12,166 bases of DNA from an uncultured Senegalimassilia sp. (GTDB lineage: Bacteria; Actinomycetota; Coriobacteriia; Coriobacteriales; Eggerthellaceae): contig NZ_CAKTYH010000056.1 in the NCBI RefSeq assembly GCF_934632265.1, forward strand, positions 1 to 12,166, given 5' to 3'. Position 1 is the stretch's first letter; the number at the start of each line of letters is the position of its first letter. Below the pieces are notes generated by a model. It ran no database searches. It was not told where the DNA came from and saw only the letters and a list, made by a program, of their open reading frames with translations. Below, piece after piece: positions 1 to 5,777 of this stretch. A program made the translations under genes and the position numbers.

Positions 1-1
1 T

Positions 2-1675
2 GTCATGGCCACGAGCCTGGTGTTCACGCCCGTGGCCACCATCTGGAGCGGGTTCGTGCCCGAAAGCTCGTACACCAACCGCAACGGGTTCGCCATCCTG
101 CTGGTCATGACAGTGCTTGCCGCCGAGGGCCTGCTGGCGCTTTCGCGGCTTGATGCGCGGCCGCGACGCCGGTGCGCGCTGCTGGGCGGCGGTGCGGCGC
201 TCGTCAGCGTTGCCGGGTCCGCCGCGTGGTTGTATGTGGCGAAGGGAAGCCTGCCGCAGGCACCCGAGCTTGTGGCGCTGGAATGCGCGCTGCTGGCGGC
301 GTTCACGCTGCTGGTCGCAGGCGCTGCCGAGATGCGCGGCGTTGCTGCGCGGCCGATCTTGCGTACCGCGCTGTGCGTTGCGCTGGTCTGCGTGTTCGTC
401 GACGAGCAGGTGTTCAGCGCGCAGGCGCAGCTTTCGCGATGCCGCTATACGGTCAGCGGCTACACCGACACGCTCACGGAGCTGGAGAGCTTCTACAGCC
501 AGCTTGACGGCGCCTCCCCCTTCACCCGCGTGGGCAACGCCGCGCCGTATTGGGGCGGAAGCAAGGTCAACGGGCCGGACAACATGGCGCTCGTGCTGGG
601 CGTGAGCACGTTCGATCATTACTCGTCCACGCAGGAGTACCGCATCCAGCAGCTGCTGCACGACCTGGGCTATAGCAAGGTCACGCCGTTCGGCACCTAT
701 TACATGAGCTCCAACGTCATCGCCGATGCGCTGCTCGGCGTCACCGATATCGTCGACGACCAGGCCCCTGCCGCAACCGAGCCCGAAGAAGCCGTGCTAC
801 GCGACACGTGGCGCGCATACCGCAACAAGCTGGCGCTGCCGCTGGGCTGGGGAACCACGGGCAGCGCGCACGTCGACTGGCAGGAGGGGCGCCCGCTCGA
901 CAACCAAGACGCCATGCTCGCCGACGCAGCCGACAACGACGCAAGCGCGCTTTCCGCCATCGACGTGCAGGAATGCCCCGGCGATCAGGATTCGCGCACC
1001 TTCACGCTGACCCCTTCGACCGATGGCCCCGTGTACCTGTACACGCCGACGGCGTTCGTGAACGACCTGTATTATGAAGGCGGCGTCGTATGCGAGGTCT
1101 GGGCAGACAGCTCGTTCGTGCAAACCATCGGCGGGCGCGGGTCGTGCAACCAGGTGTACCTGGGCTGGGGGCATGCCGGGCAATCCATGCAGGTGGTCAT
1201 CAAGCCGCTGGCCGAGCAGCCTTACGAGCTGCGCTTCGAGGACGGCACCGTGACGAACGCGCAATCCGCGTTCTGGGATATTCCCGCCGCCGAGCTGCTG
1301 CAGGCGGGCACCGTGGACCTGCAAACCCTGCAAGAGCAGCTTTCGCGCATCGATTCCGACGGTTTTGCGCTTTCCGCATACGAGAACGGCCGGATCACGG
1401 CAACGTTCACCGCCGCCCAGGACAAGACGCTCGTGATCTCCCAACCCTACGAGGACGGCTGGACCGCCACGGTCAACGGCCAGCCCGTCGAGATTCAGGC
1501 AGCCTATGACGGGCTGATGGGCATACCGGTGCAAACCGGTGACAACGTCGTCGAGCTTCGCTATCTCACGCCCGGGTTGGTGCCGGGCGCGGTTGTGGGC
1601 ATTGCGTCCGTTACGCTGTTCGCCGTATGGCGTATAGCGGCACGCAGGCGTAGCATGTTGCACAACGGTGAATAA
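2..1675 (+). CDS. yfhO: YfhO-family membrane glycosyltransferase, C-terminal part (5' end outside window)
   Basis: The reading frame is already open at the first base. An in-frame ATG at 5 is probably internal, because YfhO proteins usually exceed 800 residues and the visible 556 begin mid-membrane-domain. About four hydrophobic segments lie near residues 27-48, 57-77, 86-106 and 112-133. A long extracytoplasmic region follows, then the typical YfhO ending: a 'YEDGWTATVNGQPV' strand pattern and one last membrane helix near 520-545. In Bacillus, Listeria and Staphylococcus, YfhO is the GT-C-type enzyme that moves a sugar from its undecaprenyl-phosphate carrier onto a cell-wall polymer such as lipoteichoic acid. 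The next gene is the matching CsbB-like enzyme, which supports this role. The family call is confident; acceptor and sugar are not readable from the sequence. Confidence 0.88.
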   Translation, partial: VMATSLVFTPVATIWSGFVPESSYTNRNGFAILLVMTVLAAEGLLALSRLDARPRRRCALLGGGAALVSVAGSAAWLYVAKGSLPQAPELVALECALLAAFTLLVAGAAEMRGVAARPILRTALCVALVCVFVDEQVFSAQAQLSRCRYTVSGYTDTLTELESFYSQLDGASPFTRVGNAAPYWGGSKVNGPDNMALVLGVSTFDHYSSTQEYRIQQLLHDLGYSKVTPFGTYYMSSNVIADALLGVTDIVDDQAPAATEPEEAVLRDTWRAYRNKLALPLGWGTTGSAHVDWQEGRPLDNQDAMLADAADNDASALSAIDVQECPGDQDSRTFTLTPSTDGPVYLYTPTAFVNDLYYEGGVVCEVWADSSFVQTIGGRGSCNQVYLGWGHAGQSMQVVIKPLAEQPYELRFEDGTVTNAQSAFWDIPAAELLQAGTVDLQTLQEQLSRIDSDGFALSAYENGRITATFTAAQDKTLVISQPYEDGWTATVNGQPVEIQAAYDGLMGIPVQTGDNVVELRYLTPGLVPGAVVGIASVTLFAVWRIAARRRSMLHNGE

Positions 1676-1760
1676 TCGAGCTGTCGGCTCGGGTATGCCT
1701 TGCAAGGAAGCGCCGCACCCGGAAGGGAGCGCGGCGGCAAAGCTAGATTGGAACGAACAC

Positions 1761-2723
1761 ATGAGCGACGCCCTGTACGACCTGACGCTGGTGGTCCCCT
1801 GCTACAACGAGGCGGACAACATCCCGCTGTTCTACAAAACGGCCACCGAGTGCTTCGAACAGGCCGGCGTGTCCATCGAGATCGTGTTCGTGAACGACGG
1901 CAGCCAGGACGGCACTGCGCAGCTTTTGCGACGCGTGGTGGAATCCGCACGCGGCAAGCACGCTGTGCAGGCCATCGATTTCTCGCGCAACTTCGGCAAG
2001 GAATCGGCGCTGTACGCGGGCATGCAGGCGGCACGCGGCAACAACATCTGTCTTATCGACGCCGACATGCAGCAAACCCCCCAGGACGCGCTGCGCATGT
2101 ACCGCCTGCTCATGGAGAACTCCGACGTCGACTGCGTGGCCGCGTGCCAGGTCGACCGCAAGGAGGGCTTCGTGCTGAAGCTGTTCAAGCGCGCGTTCTA
2201 CCGCACGTTCAACGGCATGGCCGACGACATCTCCATCCCCGCCAACGTCAGCGACTTCCGCGTGTTCCGCCGCCCCGTGCGCGACGCGCTGCTCGCGCTG
2301 CCCGAGCGCGAGCGCTTCAGCAAGGGCCTGTTCGCCTGGATCGGCTTCAACACGCTCGAAATCCCCTACGAGGCCGAACAGCGCGCCGCCGGCACCAGCA
2401 AGTGGTCGTTCAAAAAGCTATTCCGCTACGCCGCGACGGGCATCTTCGGGTTCACCACCTGGCCGCTCAAGGTCGCGGTGTGGCTGGGCAGCCTCTGCTC
2501 CGTCGCAGCGGTCATATACCTGCTGTCGGTGCTTGCCGAGTACCTGCTGTACGGGACGAACGCCCCGGGCTACCCCACGCTGGCTTGCCTGATCCTGCTG
2601 TTCGGCGGCCTGCAGCTGGCCGTGCTGGGAGTGATCGGCGAATACCTGGGCCGCGACTACATCGAGAACAAGCGCCGCCCCATCTACCTGGCAAAAGAGC
2701 ACCTGGACAGCACGATGGAATAG
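1761..2723 (+). CDS. DPM1/GtrB/CsbB-like family 2 glycosyltransferase (polyprenyl-phosphate sugar synthase)
   Basis: This 320-residue protein has an N-terminal GT-A domain and two C-terminal membrane helices (about 236-263 and 272-294). Visible motifs are VVPCYNEADN (11-20), FVNDGSQDGT (43-52), the metal-binding D100-A-D102 and AGTSKWSFKKL (210-220). The end, GVIGEYLGRDYIENKRRPIY, is characteristic of GtrB/CsbB enzymes, which load a sugar from a nucleotide donor onto undecaprenyl phosphate on the cytoplasmic face. I chose ATG 1761 because the catalytic domain starts eight residues in. A GTG at 1668 in the same frame would add 31 non-conserved residues and overlap yfhO. The Shine-Dalgarno before 1761 is weak (GGAACG). 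The 85-nt gap to yfhO shows no terminator, so one transcript is likely. No GtcA-type flippase gene is visible. Confidence 0.9.
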   Translation: MSDALYDLTLVVPCYNEADNIPLFYKTATECFEQAGVSIEIVFVNDGSQDGTAQLLRRVVESARGKHAVQAIDFSRNFGKESALYAGMQAARGNNICLIDADMQQTPQDALRMYRLLMENSDVDCVAACQVDRKEGFVLKLFKRAFYRTFNGMADDISIPANVSDFRVFRRPVRDALLALPERERFSKGLFAWIGFNTLEIPYEAEQRAAGTSKWSFKKLFRYAATGIFGFTTWPLKVAVWLGSLCSVAAVIYLLSVLAEYLLYGTNAPGYPTLACLILLFGGLQLAVLGVIGEYLGRDYIENKRRPIYLAKEHLDSTME

Positions 2724-2763
2724 CGGAGGGCGCAACCGCCCCTAGCTATATGCTCCAAAACGA

Positions 2764-2820
2764 AAAGGGCCTTGCCAGAACCTTGCTCGTGGATTGAGCG
2801 CGGTTCGGGCAAGGCCCTTT
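2764..2820. terminator. Bidirectional intrinsic terminator between convergent genes
   Basis: A perfect 13-bp stem is formed by 2764-2776 (AAAGGGCCTTGCC) and 2808-2820. After a single A/G mismatch it extends by 5 bp (2778-2782 with 2802-2806), and 4 more pairs (2785-2788 with 2796-2799) cap the structure. The A-rich left and T-rich right flanks give short U runs on both strands (CCCTTTAGTTT on plus, CCCTTTTCGTTTT on minus). It would end both the yfhO-glycosyltransferase and the rlmB-rae1 transcripts. Confidence 0.88.
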
Positions 2821-2858
2821 AGTTTCGCAAATCCCCTGGTCAACTAGCTGGGAAACCG

Positions 2859-3398
2859 TTATGCGCCGTCGCGCATGGCTTTGAGCTTTTCCAGGACGTC
2901 CGGTTTAATCCGGTCACCGAGCGTACGCTTGAGCGCGACCTTCGGGGTTTCGTCGAGGTGCACGTCCTCGTAGTACATGCCCACCTCGCGCGAGAACCCG
3001 TTGGCCGACATGCGGTCGATGCCGCCGCCGAACACGGTGTCCTGGATGGTGGCGTCGGAGGTGACCACCATGGTTTCCACGTTGCGCACGCGCGCGTCAT
3101 GGGCCAGCTTCTCGATGACCTTATCGGCCGAGGTACCAGCGGGGCTGAACATGATGCGCACGCCGCCGATGGTCTCCACCTCGCCGGTTGAGAACTGGTT
3201 GTCGCCGCCGTCGAAGACGATGACGGCCTTGTATTCGCGGCCGGCGAAGTTGATGACGTCGTTGATCAAACGCTCGCGCGCCGTGTTGAACGCATCGTCG
3301 GTATAGTCGGGATGCGCGAACGCCTCTTGGTAACGCGACCCCGAACGCAAAACGTTATAGCCGTCGACCAGGAGGATCTTCCGGCGCTGCTTTGCCAT
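2859..3398 (-). CDS. rae1: NYN-domain (PIN-like) ribonuclease, YacP/Rae1 family
   Basis: The 179-residue protein is one NYN domain. It shows the acidic metal-binding pattern of the YacP family: D12 in LLVDGYNVL, D63 in VFDGG, D92 in GTSADKVIE and D115 in VVTSDATIQD. B. subtilis Rae1 (YacP) is an endoribonuclease that enters the ribosomal A site and cuts specific mRNAs during translation. There, rae1 follows rlmB directly; here it is also the next gene after rlmB on the same strand, which strengthens the assignment. The ATG is preceded by a strong Shine-Dalgarno, AAAGGAGGG (3406-3414), 7 nt away. A 310-nt spacer separates it from rlmB, so it may have its own promoter. The gene ends before the bidirectional terminator. 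Activity is inferred from the family. Confidence 0.88.
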   Translation of the reverse strand: MAKQRRKILLVDGYNVLRSGSRYQEAFAHPDYTDDAFNTARERLINDVINFAGREYKAVIVFDGGDNQFSTGEVETIGGVRIMFSPAGTSADKVIEKLAHDARVRNVETMVVTSDATIQDTVFGGGIDRMSANGFSREVGMYYEDVHLDETPKVALKRTLGDRIKPDVLEKLKAMRDGA

Positions 3399-3416
3399 CG
3401 CACATCCCTCCTTTCA

Positions 3417-3444
3417 GGTGAACAGGCGGCAGAGGTGTGTTCAC
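3417..3444 (+). repeat. REP-like short repeat, unit 1
   Basis: This 28-nt unit begins GGTGAACAGG and ends GGTGTGTTCAC. It matches the reverse complement of 7973-8000 at 23 of 28 positions by eye. The ends GAACA and TGTTC are inverted, so each unit can form a short hairpin. It lies immediately upstream of the rae1 ribosome-binding site. Confidence 0.6.
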
Positions 3445-3543
3445 GAATAGGCTTACAAACCAATCGATGCAATTCTGCCATAGTTGGTACGGATTCGCCA
3501 AAGCCAGCACAGGCGCCTGCACGCCGTCTTCGTTGGGACAGGG

Positions 3544-3569
3544 GAACAGGGGCCCGTGAACGGGTTCGC
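3544..3569 (+). repeat. Degenerate REP-like unit (tentative)
   Basis: It starts with GAACAGGGG and ends with GTTCGC, the same framing sequences as the better copies at 7921-7940 and 7972-8000. The middle differs and contains its own inverted pair (CCCGT with ACGGG). The match may be coincidental. Confidence 0.3.
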
Positions 3570-3582
3570 TCAAAGTCAGTGA

Positions 3583-3682
3583 GGGGCGCTCTCGTGCCCC
3601 GAATTCGGCTGAAGCAAGCGGGCATTGGCCTTTGGGCCATGCCCGTGCAGCTGAAGTCGAAGGCGGCGTGCGAGAGCGCCCC
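3583..3682. repeat. 100-nt inverted-repeat element with nested hairpin (possible MITE remnant or structured RNA)
   Basis: Outer arms GGGGCGCTCTCG (3583-3594) and CGAGAGCGCCCC (3671-3682) are a perfect 12-bp inverted repeat. Nested inside, CGGGCA+TGGCC (3619-3624, 3626-3630) pairs with GGCCA+TGCCCG (3635-3645), an 11-bp stem with one bulged T and a 4-nt loop. Further short pairings (TTCG 3604-3607 with CGAA 3658-3661) could stack between them. An 8-nt direct repeat GGTTCGCT (3563-3570 and 3696-3703) brackets the element. It could be a small non-autonomous insertion or a structured part of the rlmB-rae1 transcript; the sequence does not decide. Confidence 0.5.
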
Positions 3683-3697
3683 GCAACGTCGAGCAGG

Positions 3698-3721
3698 TTC
3701 GCTGGCCGTTAGGCCAGCGAA
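3698..3721 (-). promoter_or_regulatory. Hairpin with the rlmB stop codon in its loop
   Basis: The perfect 10-bp stem TTCGCTGGCC (3698-3707) / GGCCAGCGAA (3712-3721) has a 4-nt loop (3708-3711). The rlmB TAA occupies 3709-3711 on the minus strand, so the last codons of rlmB form one arm. No U run follows on the minus strand, so it is not a classical terminator. It may protect the mRNA 3' end or act with another factor. Confidence 0.55.
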
Positions 3722-4467
3722 ACCCAATTCTGGCGCAGCCACTCGTACATGACGGCGGTTGCGGCCTGCGCCACGTTCAGGCTGGCCACTTCGCCTTCCA
3801 GCGGCAGCTTCGCGTACATGTCGCAGTGCTCGAGTACCAGGCGGGACACGCCGTCGTGCTCGTTGCCCAGGACGATGGCGATCTTGCCCTTCAGGTTCGC
3901 ATTCCACACCAGATCGTCGGTGTGCTCGGTTGCGGCGCACACCCAGAAGCCCTCCTCCTGCAAGCGGTGGATGCTCTGCACGATGTTGGACACCTGCGCC
4001 ACGGGCACGTGCGTGATGGCGCCCGCGGAGCTCTTGTACGTGGAGGCCTCGACGCGCGCGCTGCGCTTGTTGGGGATGATCAGGCCCGATGCACCCACGG
4101 CCTCGCAAGAGCGGCTGATGGCGCCCAGGTTGCCCGCGTCGGTGAGGTGGTCGCACAAGACCACGAGCGCGCGGCCGTCGTGTTCTTCGGCGTAGCTGTT
4201 GGCAGAGTCGACCACCTGGCCGATGCCCACGTAGTTGAACGGCGCGGCCTCGGCCATAACGCCCTGGTGGCTGCCACGAGCGGACTTCTGGTCAAGCTCG
4301 TCGCGCGGCACCTGGATGACCTTCACGCCGTTGCGCTTGGCCTTGCGCATGATGTCCTCGATCATGGGGTCGCGCTTCATGTAGTCGCCCATAAGGATAC
4401 GGCGCATGGGCACGCCGGTACGGAACGCCTCGATGACGGGGCGCTTGCCTTCGATGTAATCAGCCAT
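3709..4467 (-). CDS. rlmB: TrmH/SpoU-family 23S rRNA (guanosine-2'-O)-methyltransferase RlmB
   Basis: The length of 252 residues is normal for the family. Residues 1-75 are the substrate-binding domain (DYIEGKRPVIEAF; SARGSHQGVMAE). The rest is the knotted SPOUT domain: motif 1 LTDAGNLGAISRSCEAVGA with N113 and R119, motif 2 VLGNEHDGVS (199-208) with E203, and motif 3 LPLEGEVASLNVAQAATAV with S229 and N231. E. coli RlmB methylates G2251 of the 23S rRNA P loop using S-adenosylmethionine. ATG 4467 is preceded by AAAGG (4477-4481), 9 nt upstream. The rae1-like gene follows, as in Bacillus, but the usual upstream neighbours there (cysS, mrnC) are replaced by the AT-rich rhuM-fic gene. Orthology to RlmB rather than another TrmH paralogue rests on domain layout and context. 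Confidence 0.88.
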   Translation of the reverse strand: MADYIEGKRPVIEAFRTGVPMRRILMGDYMKRDPMIEDIMRKAKRNGVKVIQVPRDELDQKSARGSHQGVMAEAAPFNYVGIGQVVDSANSYAEEHDGRALVVLCDHLTDAGNLGAISRSCEAVGASGLIIPNKRSARVEASTYKSSAGAITHVPVAQVSNIVQSIHRLQEEGFWVCAATEHTDDLVWNANLKGKIAIVLGNEHDGVSRLVLEHCDMYAKLPLEGEVASLNVAQAATAVMYEWLRQNWVSLA

Positions 4468-4514
4468 GTGATGGGGCCTTTCGGTTCTGCAAGATAACGT
4501 AGATCGATTGCGCT

Positions 4515-4520
4515 ATTGTA
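4515..4520 (-). promoter_or_regulatory. Putative -10 box for rlmB
   Basis: TACAAT on the minus strand, 47 nt upstream of the rlmB start, resembles a sigma-A -10 box. I do not see a good -35 box 16-18 nt upstream (the sequence there is GC-rich, around AAGCCC). A small GCGGG-AAG-CCCGC stem at 4536-4548 lies just upstream. Confidence 0.4.
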
Positions 4521-4610
4521 CCAGCCGCCGCGCACGCGGGCTTCCCGCAGCACCAATCGCCGCAAGACCCCCATGCAGCGCCCCACCACCAGCTACTACC
4601 CCCCTCGTTC

Positions 4611-5549
4611 TTATGGAGCCATTGCCAAAAAACTCATCACCAGCGCAACCATTGCCTCTTTTTCATTGGGTTTTGACTCGGCGATCATAATGGTTACGGC
4701 AACAAGCGCACTGTCCGATATGCGCTTTCCACCGTTTCGCAAAAGCGCGTTGTTCATATTAAGAAAATGCAGGAATAACGTTGCCGCAATTCGCTTATTG
4801 CCATCGTGAAATGAATGGTTCTTCACAACGAAATACAGCAAATTCGCAGCCTTCTCCTCAAGACTCGGATACAACTCTTGACCAGCGAAGCTTTGGTATA
4901 TGGCAGCAATACTGGATTTAAACGAATCATCTTTTTCGACGCCGAATAAATCGCTTTCGTGCGCAAAATGCATTGACTCAATCAACTTGCAGCATTCATC
5001 ATAGTCAAGCATATACGTTGCAGCACTGCCTTTTGGCTTGACAATGCGTTGATGATCATAATCGTCCAGAAGGTTTAAAGCACCCGTATATGCCTTCACA
5101 ACCGAAAGGACATCTCCAGCCTCAAGCGACTCAGGCACGCGCTCCATTACTTGCACAATCTTGCCCAACTGCGCAAGGCGTCGTTGGTTCTCGGCTTGAC
5201 CTGCAACGATATATTGACGCAACACGCCAGTGGCCCAACGCCTGAATTCGACGCCACGCTGAGACTTAACGCGATAGCCGACAGAAATGATAACGTCGAG
5301 ATTAAAGAATTTCGTTCGATACCGCTTCCCATCGGCGGCAGTTGTCAAGCATTCCTTGACAACTGATTCCTTATCCAGTTCCCCTTCTTTAAAACAGTTA
5401 TTCGCGTGCAAGCTGACATTCTGCTTTGTCGTCATAAACAAAGAAGCCATTTGCGCTTGGGTAAGCCAAACGGTCTGTCCGTCAAAGCCGACATCAAGTC
5501 TGACTTCGCCGTCTTCTGATTCAAATACCACGATTCCTTGTTTTTCCAT
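4611..5549 (-). CDS. RhuM-family protein fused to a C-terminal Fic/Doc domain
   Basis: The protein has 312 residues. The N-terminal half matches the RhuM family (first named in Salmonella SPI-3): VWLTQAQMASLF (27-38), ESVVKECLTTAADGK (61-75), FFNLDVIISVGYRVKSQRG (81-99) and EFRRWATGVL (101-110). The C-terminal part carries the Fic signature H245-S-F-H-D-G-N-K-R253. The second arginine of AMPylating Fic enzymes (GNxRxxR) is Ala256, so the motif resembles Doc, which phosphorylates EF-Tu, more than AMP transferases. ATG 5549 has AAAGGAAG (5554-5561) 4 nt upstream. Base composition is clearly AT-richer than both neighbours, indicating horizontal acquisition. No partner antitoxin gene is visible on either side. 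The domain call is firm; enzymatic activity and target are inference. Confidence 0.88.
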   Translation of the reverse strand: MEKQGIVVFESEDGEVRLDVGFDGQTVWLTQAQMASLFMTTKQNVSLHANNCFKEGELDKESVVKECLTTAADGKRYRTKFFNLDVIISVGYRVKSQRGVEFRRWATGVLRQYIVAGQAENQRRLAQLGKIVQVMERVPESLEAGDVLSVVKAYTGALNLLDDYDHQRIVKPKGSAATYMLDYDECCKLIESMHFAHESDLFGVEKDDSFKSSIAAIYQSFAGQELYPSLEEKAANLLYFVVKNHSFHDGNKRIAATLFLHFLNMNNALLRNGGKRISDSALVAVTIMIAESKPNEKEAMVALVMSFLAMAP

Positions 5550-5565
5550 ATCGCTTCCTTTCGAA

Positions 5566-5602
5566 CAATTGTACTATTGTAAGGCGCACAGATGTTCTAT
5601 GC
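5566..5602 (-). promoter_or_regulatory. Putative rhuM-fic promoter with overlapping near-palindrome
   Basis: Two TACAAT -10-like boxes occur on the minus strand (5576-5581 and 5568-5573), the first with a possible TTGCAT -35 at 5597-5602 (15-nt spacer, short). The boxes form CAATTGTACTATTG (5566-5579), a near-perfect 14-bp palindrome centred on GTAC, matching its reverse complement at 12 of 14 positions. It lies between the boxes and the ribosome site, where an operator for autoregulation would be expected. Confidence 0.45.
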
Positions 5603-5777
5603 AATCGAACAGATTATGCAGTTTTGGAAGCTAGCTGCTTACCTTTTCTGAGAGAGGGGACTCTGCGAAGCGTAAGCGATGTTTAGAGAGCAAGGGAATG
5701 GCTTGCACCCGCCCTGCCAAGTGCGGCACGGCGTGCACGACCCCGGTGCCCAGCCGGCAACGATGAATCCGCCCCGG
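5582..5777. other. Intergenic region between rhuM-fic and the TRIC-family gene
   Basis: About 196 nt without a credible gene. The first 110 nt belong to the AT-rich island; the rest is GC-rich and contains short stems (GTGCGGCAC, CCGGC-CCGG) but no U-tract terminator for the TRIC-family gene. Confidence 0.4.

Larger units (their letters stand above)
3399..3708. other. 310-nt rlmB-rae1 intergenic region carrying repeats and inverted repeats
   Basis: No credible protein is encoded here; the overlapping open frames have no domain-like sequence or good ribosome site. The region holds the rae1 Shine-Dalgarno, one good and one degenerate REP-like unit (3417-3444, 3544-3569), a perfect palindrome CAGGCGCCTG (3510-3519), a 100-nt inverted-repeat element (3583-3682), and a hairpin over the rlmB stop (3698-3721). 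On the minus strand, TTGGCG and CAGAAT about 18 nt apart near 3470-3500 could be a weak rae1 promoter, but this is speculative. A long spacer is unexpected for two genes that are adjacent in Bacillus and suggests inserted material. Confidence 0.6.
4611..5690. other. AT-rich island around rhuM-fic
   Basis: From the rhuM-fic stop to about 5690 the sequence is noticeably AT-richer than the GC-rich flanks, and the gene uses many A/T-ending codons (AAA, AAT, ATA, TTT). Both edges switch composition abruptly. I saw no integrase, transposase, or convincing flanking direct repeat, so the mechanism of arrival is unknown. It sits where Bacillus has cysS/mrnC upstream of rlmB. Confidence 0.6.

Noticed and set aside
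5..7. ATG at 5 as the true start of the YfhO-family gene
   Set aside because: The frame is open upstream and the protein would lack the N-terminal membrane domain usual for YfhO.
797..1762. A 321-codon minus-strand frame opposite yfhO
   Set aside because: No recognisable domain, no ribosome site, composition typical of an antisense shadow.
3355..3573. A 72-codon minus-strand frame overlapping the rae1 start
   Set aside because: It overlaps the strong rae1 ribosome site, lacks its own, and has no conserved-looking sequence.
3583..3682. Inverted-repeat element as a tRNA or T-box
   Set aside because: No cloverleaf, no TPsiC-like GTTCGAATC arm in the right place, and no T-box signature.
4536..4548. 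GCGGG-AAG-CCCGC stem as a terminator for rhuM-fic
   Set aside because: Only 5 bp and no U run on either strand.
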